From assembly GCA_964344175.1 (NCBI GenBank), contig CAYFMI010000063.1:1-24494 (forward strand): a stretch of 24,494 nt of DNA, read 5' to 3'. Under the pieces are notes generated by a model that was not told where the DNA came from, made no database searches, and was given only the letters and a program-made list of their open reading frames with translations. Positions 1 through 7,114 of the stretch are shown here, in pieces. Positions within the stretch are counted from its first letter, which is position 1. Each line of letters starts with the position of its first letter. The translations under genes were made by a program, and so were the position numbers. The DNA is from NIOZ-UU35 sp964344175. GTDB lineage: Bacteria; Chloroflexota; Anaerolineae; Anaerolineales; UBA11858.

Positions 1-79
1 CGTCCTCCGTTCTTTCTCGAGGACTATTATAATCTAATTTAGCGAGAGTACCACTTAGTGCACAGTTAAGTTGATTATT

Positions 80-144
80 AGGTGCGACGCACTTCTGCGG
101 TTGCGTGAATATCGATGGGACTGCTCAACAAGTGCGTTGCACCT
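80..144. repeat. Imperfect inverted repeat downstream of uvrA
   Basis: GGTGCGACGCACTT (81-94) and AAGTGCGTTGCACC (130-143) are complementary at 13 of 14 positions; one more A/T pair extends the outer end and the loop is about 35 nt. Each arm is itself nearly palindromic (GTGCG-A-CGCAC; GTGC-GTT-GCAC), and both are followed by a similar TTCTG stretch, so the arms also resemble a direct repeat. It starts about 28 bases past the uvrA stop codon. There is no T-run on the uvrA side, so a standard intrinsic terminator is doubtful. It may be a dispersed chromosomal repeat or a non-canonical terminator. No gene is visible in bases 1-171. Confidence 0.5.
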
Positions 145-171
145 TCTGACAAGGATGATCTTTACAAAGCA

Positions 172-3081
172 CTAGATGCAGTCCCGATTGTGCGTCGCCC
201 GGACATATTTTTGCAAAAACTGCCCGGTGTACGAATTGAGATTGCCGCAAATATCTTCGGGGGTGCCTTCGGCAATAATCTCCCCTCCGGCATCGCCGCC
301 CTCCGGCCCCAGGTCGATGATATGATCGGCCACTTTGATGATGTCGGCGTTGTGCTCAATAATCAAGACCGTGTTACCCGCTTCTACAAGGCGCTGCAAC
401 ACTTGAATCAACTTGTGTACATCGGCGGCGTGCAGGCCTACCGAAGGTTCATCCAGCACGTAGAGGGTGCTGCCGGTAGAAACTTTTGAGAGTTCGCGCG
501 ACAGCTTGACGCGCTGCGCCTCACCGCCCGACAATGTGGGGGAAGGCTGCCCAATGCGGATATACCCTAAACCAACATCCTGCAAGGTCTCCAAACGCCG
601 CAGCATCGCCGGGTGATTGGCGAACACTTCGGCGGCGGTGTCAATGGTCATATCGAGTACATCGGCAATCGAGTAACCCTTGAAGCGCACCTGCAAGGTT
701 TCGCGGTTGTAGCGCGAGCCGTGACAGACATCGCAGGGTACATACACATCGGGTAAGAACTGCATTTCAATGCGGATCTGCCCCTGGCCCTGGCAGGCTT
801 CACAACGCCCGCCATGCACGTTGAAAGAGAAACGCCCCTTGGCGTAGCCGCGAATTTTGCTCTCCGGCAATTCAGCAAATAAATCACGGATGTGATCGAA
901 GATCGAAGTGTAGGTGCCCGGGTTGGAGCGCGGCGTGCGTCCGATGGGGGATTGATCGATATTGATGACCTTGTCGATGTGCTCCAACCCGGCAATTTCG
1001 TCGTGATCGCCAGGCTGGCTACGCGCCCCATGCAGGTGGCGGGCCAGGGCGGTATAGAGTACATCAACCATCAGGGTTGATTTTCCAGAACCGGATACAC
1101 CGGTAATACAGACTAACTTTCCCAGCGGAATATCGACGCCGATATTTTTTAGATTGTGGGCGCGGGCGCCGTGGACGGTTAAGTGGTTGCCGTTACCTGG
1201 GCGTCGTTCTGCAGGAATGGGGACTTGCTTGCGCCCGGAGAGATAGGCCCCCGTCAGGGATGTGGGATGCTCCAAAATAGCGTGTGATGGCCCGTTGAAG
1301 ATCACCTCACCGCCATGTTCACCAGCCCCCGGTCCCAGATCGAGCACCCAATCGGCAGTTTCAATGGTTTCGGAGTCGTGTTCGACCACCAGCACCGTAT
1401 TACCCAAATCGCGCATGCCCTCCAGGGTGCGCAGCAAACGGGCGTTATCGCGCGGGTGCAAACCGATGGAGGGTTCGTCCAGCACATAAAGCACCCCCAT
1501 CAGGCGCGAGCCAATTTGCGTCGCCAGACGAATGCGTTGGGCTTCACCCCCCGAAAGTGTGGAGGCGTTGCGGCTCAGGGTGAGATAGTCCAGGCCAACA
1601 TTTACCAAAAAGCCCAGGCGGTCTTCGAGTTCGCGTAATACTCGCCCGGCAATGATTTTCTGACGCTCAGAGAGCGTTGCCTCGCCCGCTTTTAAATCCA
1701 GCACCCAGGCCATCGTCCGGCGCACGGGCCATTCGGTGACATCGAGAATATTCACATCGGCTAGCGTCACGGCCAACGCTTCGGGTCGCAAGCGTGCCCC
1801 TTGGCATGTGGGGCAGGGGCGGTCGTTCATGAATTCCATAATGCGTTCGCGCATTCGTTCGGATGTGGTTTCCTGAAAGCGGCGTTCCAGATTAGGAATC
1901 ACGCCTTCGTATTCGCGTTGGAAGGTGAATACTCTGCCGTCGCGCTGGCGCTTGTAGTGGACAGTGACCTCCTGCCCATGCGTGCCGTAGAGAATAATTT
2001 CGAGTTGGGCATCATCCAACTCGCTGACCGGGGCATTTAAGTCGATGCTGTGTTCTTCAGCAGCGCCAACCAGTGTAGACCAATAATAGCCGCCGTGTTC
2101 GCGTTCGCCGCGCCATTCGGCGGCGTTAATAGCCCCGTTGTTGATTGTGCGAGAGCGGTCGGTGATGATGAGGTTGGGGTCAATATTCATGCGCGTGCCA
2201 ATGCCCTGACAATCGGGACAGGCGCCGTGCGGGGTGTTGAACGAGAAGGTACGCGGCTCGATCGCGGGTAGGCTGATGCCGCAATGCGCGCAGGCTAAAT
2301 ATTCAGAGAAGCGTAAATCACGCGGTTCTTTGACGTTGGTCACATCTTGCACGATCAGGTGACCCTCCCCAAATTGCAGGGCTGTCTCCACTGAGTCGGT
2401 CAGCCGCGAGCGGAAGTTCTGACCTTCATCTTCATCGACAGGTTTTTCTATAATCAGTCGGTCTACTACGGCCTCAATATAATGGATCTTGTAGCGATCC
2501 ATTTGAATATCGTCATCCAGGCTGAATACCTGCCCATCGACGCGCACGCGCACAAAGCCCGATTTGCGTATCTCCTCCAGAACGGCCTGGTGAGTGCCTT
2601 TGCGGCCGCGCACCACTGGGGCTAATATCAGCAAGCGGCTGCCTTCATCTAAAGTTTCGATGGCATCGACAATTTCTTGTGCCGATTGGCGGCTGACTTG
2701 ACGGCCGCATTGATGACAGTGCGGTACCCCGGCGCGAGCGAAAAGCAGACGCAGATAGTCGTAGATTTCGGTGACAGTCCCAACCGTTGAACGTGGGTTG
2801 TGAGATGTGGCGCGCTGGTCGATAGAGACGGCGGGGGAAAGGCCCTCAATATAATCGACATCTGGTTTATCCATCTGACCGAGAAATTGGCGGGCGTACG
2901 AGGAGAGCGACTCGACATAGCGGCGCTGACCTTCGGCGAAGATGGTGTCGAAGGCCAGTGAAGATTTGCCAGAACCGGACAGACCGGTGATGACAACGAA
3001 TTTATCGCGCGGGATTTCCACGCTGATATTTTTTAGGTTGTGGACACGCGCCCCAACGACGCGAATGACAGAAGATGACAT
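172..3081 (-). CDS. uvrA: Excinuclease ABC subunit A (UvrA)
   Basis: This is the damage-recognition ATPase of nucleotide excision repair. It dimerises, loads UvrB on distorted DNA and is then released. The 969-aa length is normal for full-length UvrA. Two ABC modules are visible. Module 1 has Walker A GLSGSGKS at residues 33-40, a zinc-binding set C264/C267/C288/C291, and the signature LSGGEAQR from 509. Module 2 has Walker A GVSGSGKS at 661-668, a second zinc set C760/C763/C783/C786, and LSGGEAQR from 850. Both modules carry LYVLDEPS Walker B segments. Extra Cys pairs lie at 122/125 and 423/426. The ATG at 3079-3081 gives the family-typical N-terminus (IRVVGARVHNLKNI), though no strong Shine-Dalgarno is seen. 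The gene appears to be transcribed alone, from the promoter and palindrome at 3134-3153. Identification is secure. Confidence 0.98.
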   Translation of the reverse strand: MSSSVIRVVGARVHNLKNISVEIPRDKFVVITGLSGSGKSSLAFDTIFAEGQRRYVESLSSYARQFLGQMDKPDVDYIEGLSPAVSIDQRATSHNPRSTVGTVTEIYDYLRLLFARAGVPHCHQCGRQVSRQSAQEIVDAIETLDEGSRLLILAPVVRGRKGTHQAVLEEIRKSGFVRVRVDGQVFSLDDDIQMDRYKIHYIEAVVDRLIIEKPVDEDEGQNFRSRLTDSVETALQFGEGHLIVQDVTNVKEPRDLRFSEYLACAHCGISLPAIEPRTFSFNTPHGACPDCQGIGTRMNIDPNLIITDRSRTINNGAINAAEWRGEREHGGYYWSTLVGAAEEHSIDLNAPVSELDDAQLEIILYGTHGQEVTVHYKRQRDGRVFTFQREYEGVIPNLERRFQETTSERMRERIMEFMNDRPCPTCQGARLRPEALAVTLADVNILDVTEWPVRRTMAWVLDLKAGEATLSERQKIIAGRVLRELEDRLGFLVNVGLDYLTLSRNASTLSGGEAQRIRLATQIGSRLMGVLYVLDEPSIGLHPRDNARLLRTLEGMRDLGNTVLVVEHDSETIETADWVLDLGPGAGEHGGEVIFNGPSHAILEHPTSLTGAYLSGRKQVPIPAERRPGNGNHLTVHGARAHNLKNIGVDIPLGKLVCITGVSGSGKSTLMVDVLYTALARHLHGARSQPGDHDEIAGLEHIDKVINIDQSPIGRTPRSNPGTYTSIFDHIRDLFAELPESKIRGYAKGRFSFNVHGGRCEACQGQGQIRIEMQFLPDVYVPCDVCHGSRYNRETLQVRFKGYSIADVLDMTIDTAAEVFANHPAMLRRLETLQDVGLGYIRIGQPSPTLSGGEAQRVKLSRELSKVSTGSTLYVLDEPSVGLHAADVHKLIQVLQRLVEAGNTVLIIEHNADIIKVADHIIDLGPEGGDAGGEIIAEGTPEDICGNLNSYTGQFLQKYVRATHNRDCI

Positions 3082-3133
3082 GATTTTTTTGGTTTCCGAA
3101 TTTAATAAATGTATGCAAATTGTTGAAAGCTCA

Positions 3134-3139
3134 ATTATA
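3134..3139 (-). promoter_or_regulatory. Probable -10 box of uvrA promoter
   Basis: On the minus strand this reads TATAAT, a perfect -10 hexamer, about 52 bases before the uvrA start codon. No good -35 hexamer lies 16-18 bases upstream; a TTGACT (minus strand, near 3180) is too far away. The box overlaps the palindrome at 3138-3153, which would suit repressor control. Confidence 0.5.
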
Positions 3140-3153
3140 GCACATGTGTGCTA
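3138..3153. promoter_or_regulatory. Candidate operator palindrome overlapping uvrA -10
   Basis: TAGCACA-TG-TGTGCTA is a perfect 7-bp inverted repeat with a 2-base spacer. It overlaps the last bases of the uvrA -10 box and extends into the -35/-10 spacer, the usual place for a repressor site. uvrA is commonly controlled by LexA in other bacteria, so an SOS operator is an obvious guess. The motif is not the Gram-positive (GAAC-N4-GTTC) or enterobacterial LexA consensus, so the regulator is unknown. Confidence 0.4.
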
Positions 3154-3232
3154 AATATAGCCGGAGAATTTTTCACAAAAGTCAATTATATCAAGACGCT
3201 GTTCATCACAGATTAGAAATCGCTAACAGAGA

Positions 3233-3445
3233 GGGGTGTCAATGATGGTTTCCCTAGCCTCCGTTCCGTGCTGTTTGGGGAAACCGTCAGGGCTTTCTTA
3301 AAGTCGAAACGAAAAGCGCTTTTACCGCTGAGAGCGCAAAGAACGCAGAGAAAAATTTAAAAAACTCAGCGAACCCGGCGTTCTCTGCGGTAAATTTCTG
3401 GTATAGCACAAATTTAAGAAAGCCGTGGGAAACCGTAGTCACCCT
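3233..3445. repeat. Nested inverted-repeat element, MITE-like, non-coding
   Basis: Several inverted repeats share one centre. The outer arms contain GGTTTCCC (3247-3254) and GGGAAACC (3427-3434), within longer similar ends (GGGTGTCAATGATGG... against GGGTGACTACGG... on the other strand). Further in, GGCTTTCTTAAA (3291-3302) pairs perfectly with TTTAAGAAAGCC (3413-3424). Inside that, TTTACCGCTGAGAGCGC (3321-3337) pairs 15 of 17 with 3378-3394, and CGCAGAGAA (3344-3352) pairs with 3381-3389. GGGAAACCGT also occurs as a direct repeat at 3278-3287 and 3427-3436. No credible ORF lies inside. The layout suits a miniature inverted-repeat element or a long structured RNA; neither is proven. Confidence 0.55.
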
Positions 3446-3468
3446 ATTGCCTTCATGCTGGTTTTACG

Positions 3469-3488
3469 CTACACTCGAAACAGTGTAG
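3469..3488. repeat. Short perfect hairpin or operator-like palindrome
   Basis: CTACACT (3469-3475) and AGTGTAG (3482-3488) form a perfect 7-bp inverted repeat around a 6-base loop, about 120 bases upstream of the DUF429 start. No T-run follows, so it is not a standard terminator. It could be an operator or part of a structured leader. Confidence 0.35.
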
Positions 3489-3608
3489 TCATTTGTCGCT
3501 CTTTGAAAATTACCGCAAAAATGGATGCGAGGGGGTGCATTTCCGCACATTTCATTTTGCGGGCTTCTTTGTCGGTAAGCGAAGCCTAACAAAAAACCTT
3601 GAGCAGGG

Positions 3609-4391
3609 ATGGCCGTTATGTTATTTGAGCAAATGACGTTTATTGGGGTTGATCCAAATGCCGGAAAACGCCCGATGAGTTTTGCGGCGATTGACCGCGA
3701 TCTACGGCTGGTATGTATGGGCAGTGGCGATGTGGAAGCGATTGCTGCATTCGCCGCCGGGCAAGAATACGCCATCGCCGCGATCTGTGGGCCGCAGCGT
3801 CCTAACCAGGGTTTGATGAAACAAGAGGCCGTGCGCCAGGCGCTCAACCCGGTGCCGGGGCCTGGCCGCTGGGAGGGCTTCAGAGTAGCCGAATATCAAC
3901 TTTACCAGCACAAAATCCGCACGCCGCGCACGCACGCCCAAGTGGAAAATTGCCCAGGCTGGATGCAAACCAGCTTTGAATTGCATGCCCGTTTTCAGGG
4001 AATTGGTTATCAGGCCTATGGTGCCACTGCTGAAACGCCGCTGCAGTTGATCGAAACGTACCCCTACGCAGCGTATGCGGTGTTATTAGCACATCTCCCA
4101 TTTCCCAAAACTACGCTAGAGGGGCGCTTGCAGCGTCAACTGATGCTCTTCCGTCAGGAATTGGATATTCCAGACCCAATGCGGGTCTTTGAGGAGATCA
4201 CCCGTCATCGTTTGTTGCAGGGCATTTTGCCCCTGGAAGGGCTGTATTCCCCCCCAGAATTAGACGCTTTGGTAGCGGCGTATACCGCCTGGATGGCAGC
4301 CACCCACCCGGAGCAGATTACCATTTTGGGTGATCCTGCCGAAGGCCAAATCTTTTTGCCCATGGATGTGTTAAAAAAGAAATACAAGTAA
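3609..4391 (+). CDS. DUF429 family protein (predicted RNase H-like fold)
   Basis: Residues from about 11 on (FIGVDPNAGKRP, then MSFAAID) match the opening beta-hairpin and conserved Asp of DUF429 proteins. The middle Glu-containing segment (LIETYPYAAYAVLL) is the family's second landmark. These proteins are predicted, from fold alone, to be RNase H-like nucleases; the substrate is unknown. The 260-aa length is normal. The usual aspartate-rich segment after strand 3 reads AICGPQRPNQG here, so an acidic residue expected in many relatives may be missing. The start is uncertain: ATG at 3609, 3618 and 3633 all leave the core intact, and only weak purine-rich sequence precedes them. The gene sits alone after the structured gap and ends in the terminator at 4411-4454. 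The family call is firm; the function is not known. Confidence 0.75.
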   Translation: MAVMLFEQMTFIGVDPNAGKRPMSFAAIDRDLRLVCMGSGDVEAIAAFAAGQEYAIAAICGPQRPNQGLMKQEAVRQALNPVPGPGRWEGFRVAEYQLYQHKIRTPRTHAQVENCPGWMQTSFELHARFQGIGYQAYGATAETPLQLIETYPYAAYAVLLAHLPFPKTTLEGRLQRQLMLFRQELDIPDPMRVFEEITRHRLLQGILPLEGLYSPPELDALVAAYTAWMAATHPEQITILGDPAEGQIFLPMDVLKKKYK

Positions 4392-4410
4392 TCGCGGAGA
4401 AAACCTCTGA

Positions 4411-4454
4411 AATAGGGATATGCGGGGTGCTGCCACTCTGCACATCCCTATTTT
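4411..4454 (+). terminator. Intrinsic terminator after the DUF429 gene
   Basis: AATAGGGATATGC (4411-4423) pairs with GCACATCCCTATT (4440-4452) at 12 of 13 positions and runs into TTTT at 4451-4454. It lies about 20 bases after the DUF429 stop codon, so the following lipid kinase gene probably starts a new transcript. Confidence 0.75.
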
Positions 4455-4482
4455 CGGGTAAGTAATCAAATTGGAGATAACC

Positions 4483-5403
4483 ATGCCCCCTCAAAAAACC
4501 AGAATTATTCTAAACCCCAATGCCGACAAAGGAAACGCCTGGCGCATGGCCGGTGATTTGCGCCCCATTGTAGATGAGTTTGGCGGCGCAGACTGGTCGG
4601 GGACGGTATATCCCACTCATGCTACCCAACTGGCGTATCAGGCTGCTTTGGATGGCTACGACCTGGTGATTGGCATGGGGGGCGACGGCACTATCCATGA
4701 AGTCATTAATGGGGTGATGCAGGCCCCCGCCGATCAGCGCCCGCGCGTTGGGGTGATTCCGATGGGATCGGGCAACGATTTTGCCCACGCGGTTGGCGCG
4801 CACCCCGATCCGGCTAAGGCCATGCGGCAGGTTTTTACCGGCTCACCCCGACGAGTAGATTTGGCCCTGTTGGAAGATGAACATGGCCGCCGGGAATATA
4901 TTGACAACACGGTAGGTATTGGCTTCAACGCCACGGTGACGATAAGGGCGCATAAATTGCCCTTATTCATCCGCGGTTTTTTAGTGTACTTGGTCGCCGT
5001 AGTGCAAACCATCATCCTCAATCACGAAGCGCCCCTCATTCAGTTCAAGAGCGATCAAGAAAATTGGGAAGACAATTTGCTCATGCTCGGAATTTGTAAC
5101 GGGCCGCGAGAGGGGGGTGGTTTTATGGTGGCGCCGGAGGCGGTGAACAACGACGGTTTGTTGAATTATGTCGCCATCTCCAAAGTCTCGCGCCCGATGA
5201 TGTTCCGCCTGCTGCCCGAAGTGATGAATGGCAGTCATGGACGCTTCAGGCCGGTGCGCCTGGATACCCTCAAACGCCTTAAACTCACATCCGACCGCGC
5301 CCTGAATATCCACATTGATGGCGAAGTGTTTGCCGGATTCGGCACCGATGTCCGCCATTTGAATATTGAATTGATGCCGGGGGCGATCGAAGTCATGGTA
5401 TAA
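4483..5403 (+). CDS. Diacylglycerol kinase-like lipid kinase (YegS/DgkB family)
   Basis: This is a probable soluble or membrane-associated enzyme that phosphorylates a lipid alcohol such as diacylglycerol with ATP, feeding phosphatidate back into phospholipid synthesis. Numbering from the ATG at 4483, the N-terminal DAGK catalytic domain shows NPNADKGNA (11-19), the nucleotide-binding GGDGT (66-70) and MGSGNDF (94-100). The C-terminal beta-sandwich half has GGGFMVAPEAVNNDG followed by the terminal INIDGE-like segment IHIDGEVF. The 306-aa length is typical. An in-frame TTG lies 12 bases upstream, but GGAG at 4473-4476 sits 6 bases before the ATG, so the ATG is preferred. The next gene begins 7 bases after the stop, suggesting translational coupling. 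The exact lipid substrate cannot be read from the sequence; sphingosine- or ceramide-type substrates are possible. Confidence 0.9.
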   Translation: MPPQKTRIILNPNADKGNAWRMAGDLRPIVDEFGGADWSGTVYPTHATQLAYQAALDGYDLVIGMGGDGTIHEVINGVMQAPADQRPRVGVIPMGSGNDFAHAVGAHPDPAKAMRQVFTGSPRRVDLALLEDEHGRREYIDNTVGIGFNATVTIRAHKLPLFIRGFLVYLVAVVQTIILNHEAPLIQFKSDQENWEDNLLMLGICNGPREGGGFMVAPEAVNNDGLLNYVAISKVSRPMMFRLLPEVMNGSHGRFRPVRLDTLKRLKLTSDRALNIHIDGEVFAGFGTDVRHLNIELMPGAIEVMV

Positions 5404-5410
5404 CCTGCCT

Positions 5411-7036
5411 ATGCCAGATTTAGAACACAGTTTACAGCGCCACGATCTGGGGCATTTACGGATTGTGGCCGAACTTTGGGGCATTGAGTTGCGCGCCCCA
5501 GACGCTCGGACAGCGATCTCAGAGTTAACCGGGCAATTGAAGACGCCCAGCTTGATGGTTGAAATCATCGAAGCGCTGCCTGATGGCGCCCGCCAGGCGT
5601 TGGCTGAACTCACGCGCCGCGCCGGGCGCATGCCCTGGGTGCAATTCACCCGTCAATTTGGCGAAGTGCGCGAGATGGGGCCAGGGCGCCGCGACCGCCT
5701 GCGTCCCGACCAAAGCCCTGTCTCCGACGCCGAAGTTCTCTGGTATCGGGCTTTGATTGGGCGCGCCTTTTTCGAGACCCCGCGCGGCAACGAAGAATTT
5801 GCCTATATTCCCGATGACATATTCGCCCAGATGCCGGCATTCTCGTCACTTGCAGCCAATTCTCCCTTAGGGCGGGCGGCTATTGCAAGCGAGTGTCAGT
5901 ATCTTATGCCTGCCCGCGCCGTGATCATCGATCATGCGACGACCTTTTTGGCCGCTCAGCGCATTGAGCAAAAAACACTCTCTCTGCCTGAGGAGCAAAT
6001 GGCTTTTTTGGCCGAGTTACTCATTCATGCGGGTTTGCTCGATCGTCATGGACAGCCCAACCTGGATGCTTTGCGCGCCCATCTGGAGGCCCCCCGCGCA
6101 GAAGCGTTGCTCCAGTTGGCGCAGGTTTGGTTGCACAGCGCCGCTCATAACGATTTGTACCTGGTGCCGCATCTCCAGCCGGAGGGTGAGTGGCGCAACG
6201 ACCCCCTCAGCGCCCGCCGTTTTCTCATCGGTCTGCTCAATGTTCTCCCCAAAAATACCTGGTGGAGTCTTTCGGCTTTTGTTGCCGACATTCACCAGAA
6301 ATACCCCGATTTCCAGCGTCCGGCTGGCGATTACGATTCGTGGTATTTGCGGGATGCGCGCAGCGGCGAATTTTTGCGCGGCTTCGCTCATTGGGATACT
6401 GTTGATGGAGCTTTGATCCGCTATCTGATTGTCGGGCCGCTGCACTGGCTGGGTGTTGTAGATCTGGCAGCTCCTGAGGAGGCTGATAGCCCTCAGGGGG
6501 CTGCCTTTCGTCTCTCGGGGTGGGGTGCTGCCCTTTTAGCGGGTACCAGCCCCGAGGGAATCCCCCCCGAGGATCAGCCGGTGCATTTGCGCTCGGACGG
6601 ACGCGTGGGCGTGCCGCGTCTGGCGCCGCGCCCGGTGCGTTATCAAATTGCGCGTTTTTGCCGCTGGGATGAAGCAAATCTTCATGAATATCGTTATCGC
6701 CTGACGCCTGCCTCGCTGGAGCGGGCACGCGGCCAGGGCTTAAAAATTACCCATCTGCTGACCCTATTGCAAAAAAACGCCGCTCCGGTTCCTCCGAATA
6801 TTGTAAAAGCCCTAAAACGTTGGGATGAATTTGGCACCGAAATCGGCGTTGAAAATGTTGTTGTGCTGCGTGTGACCTCCCCGCAGATTCTAGAAGCTTT
6901 GCGAAAATCGCGCGCCGCCCGTTTTTTAGGTCCTCCCTTAGGGCCTGCGGCAATTACCGTGAAAGAAGGCGCTGAAGAGAAAGTCTTGGGAGCGCTGCTC
7001 GAAATGGGTTTTTTGGGCGAGATCCGTACCATGTAA
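5411..7036 (+). CDS. Helicase-associated (Helicase_C_3/XPB-like) protein without motor domain
   Basis: This 541-aa soluble protein lacks Walker A/DEAD-box helicase motifs. The clearest signal is the last ~60 residues: VVVLRVTSPQILEALRKSRA, then RFLGPPLGPAAITVKEG and a closing LLEMGFL. This pattern belongs to the XPB/Ssl2-associated conserved domain often named Helicase_C_3 or helicase-associated domain. The N-terminal part (LRIVAELWGIELRAPDARTA, then LPDGARQALAELTRR) looks like the winged-helix region seen in the same proteins. Related motorless proteins occur in Chloroflexota and Actinobacteria with no assigned role. DNA binding is plausible but inferred. The start at 5411 is 7 bases after the lipid kinase stop and has no obvious ribosome site of its own, so coupled translation is likely. 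No terminator separates it from the cyclase gene. Confidence 0.65.
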   Translation: MPDLEHSLQRHDLGHLRIVAELWGIELRAPDARTAISELTGQLKTPSLMVEIIEALPDGARQALAELTRRAGRMPWVQFTRQFGEVREMGPGRRDRLRPDQSPVSDAEVLWYRALIGRAFFETPRGNEEFAYIPDDIFAQMPAFSSLAANSPLGRAAIASECQYLMPARAVIIDHATTFLAAQRIEQKTLSLPEEQMAFLAELLIHAGLLDRHGQPNLDALRAHLEAPRAEALLQLAQVWLHSAAHNDLYLVPHLQPEGEWRNDPLSARRFLIGLLNVLPKNTWWSLSAFVADIHQKYPDFQRPAGDYDSWYLRDARSGEFLRGFAHWDTVDGALIRYLIVGPLHWLGVVDLAAPEEADSPQGAAFRLSGWGAALLAGTSPEGIPPEDQPVHLRSDGRVGVPRLAPRPVRYQIARFCRWDEANLHEYRYRLTPASLERARGQGLKITHLLTLLQKNAAPVPPNIVKALKRWDEFGTEIGVENVVVLRVTSPQILEALRKSRAARFLGPPLGPAAITVKEGAEEKVLGALLEMGFLGEIRTM

Positions 7037-7114
7037 GACTCTTTTTCGGTGATGCACCTGTACGAGTCAGACGGCTAGGCTGTCAACGTACTCATCCTAA
7101 TACGGTTGAAAATT

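Larger units (their letters stand above)
3082..3608. other. Long gene-free intergenic region
   Basis: This 527-base gap lies between the divergent uvrA and DUF429 genes. It holds the uvrA promoter and palindrome (3134-3153), the nested element (3233-3445), a perfect 7-bp stem with a 6-base loop (3469-3488), a bulged stem CCGCAAAAATG/CATTTTGCGG (3513-3523 with 3553-3562), and a small stem GGCTTC/GAAGCC (3562-3567 with 3581-3586) just before the DUF429 start. I see no tRNA and no convincing ORF; reading frames here overlap neighbours or lack family-like content. Confidence 0.7.

Noticed and set aside
115..489. Plus-strand ORF of 124 aa antisense to the uvrA 3' end
   Set aside because: It overlaps uvrA almost entirely; the reading frame is a by-product of uvrA codon bias.
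3464..3847. Minus-strand 127-aa ORF at the start of the DUF429 gene
   Set aside because: It is mostly antisense to the DUF429 coding region, has no family signal and contains the hairpin region.
4471..4482. TTG start of the lipid kinase
   Set aside because: GGAG is correctly spaced for the ATG at 4483 and overlaps the TTG codon itself.
4981..5649. Minus-strand 222-aa ORF across the lipid kinase and helicase-like genes
   Set aside because: It is antisense to two well-supported genes and has no recognisable domain.
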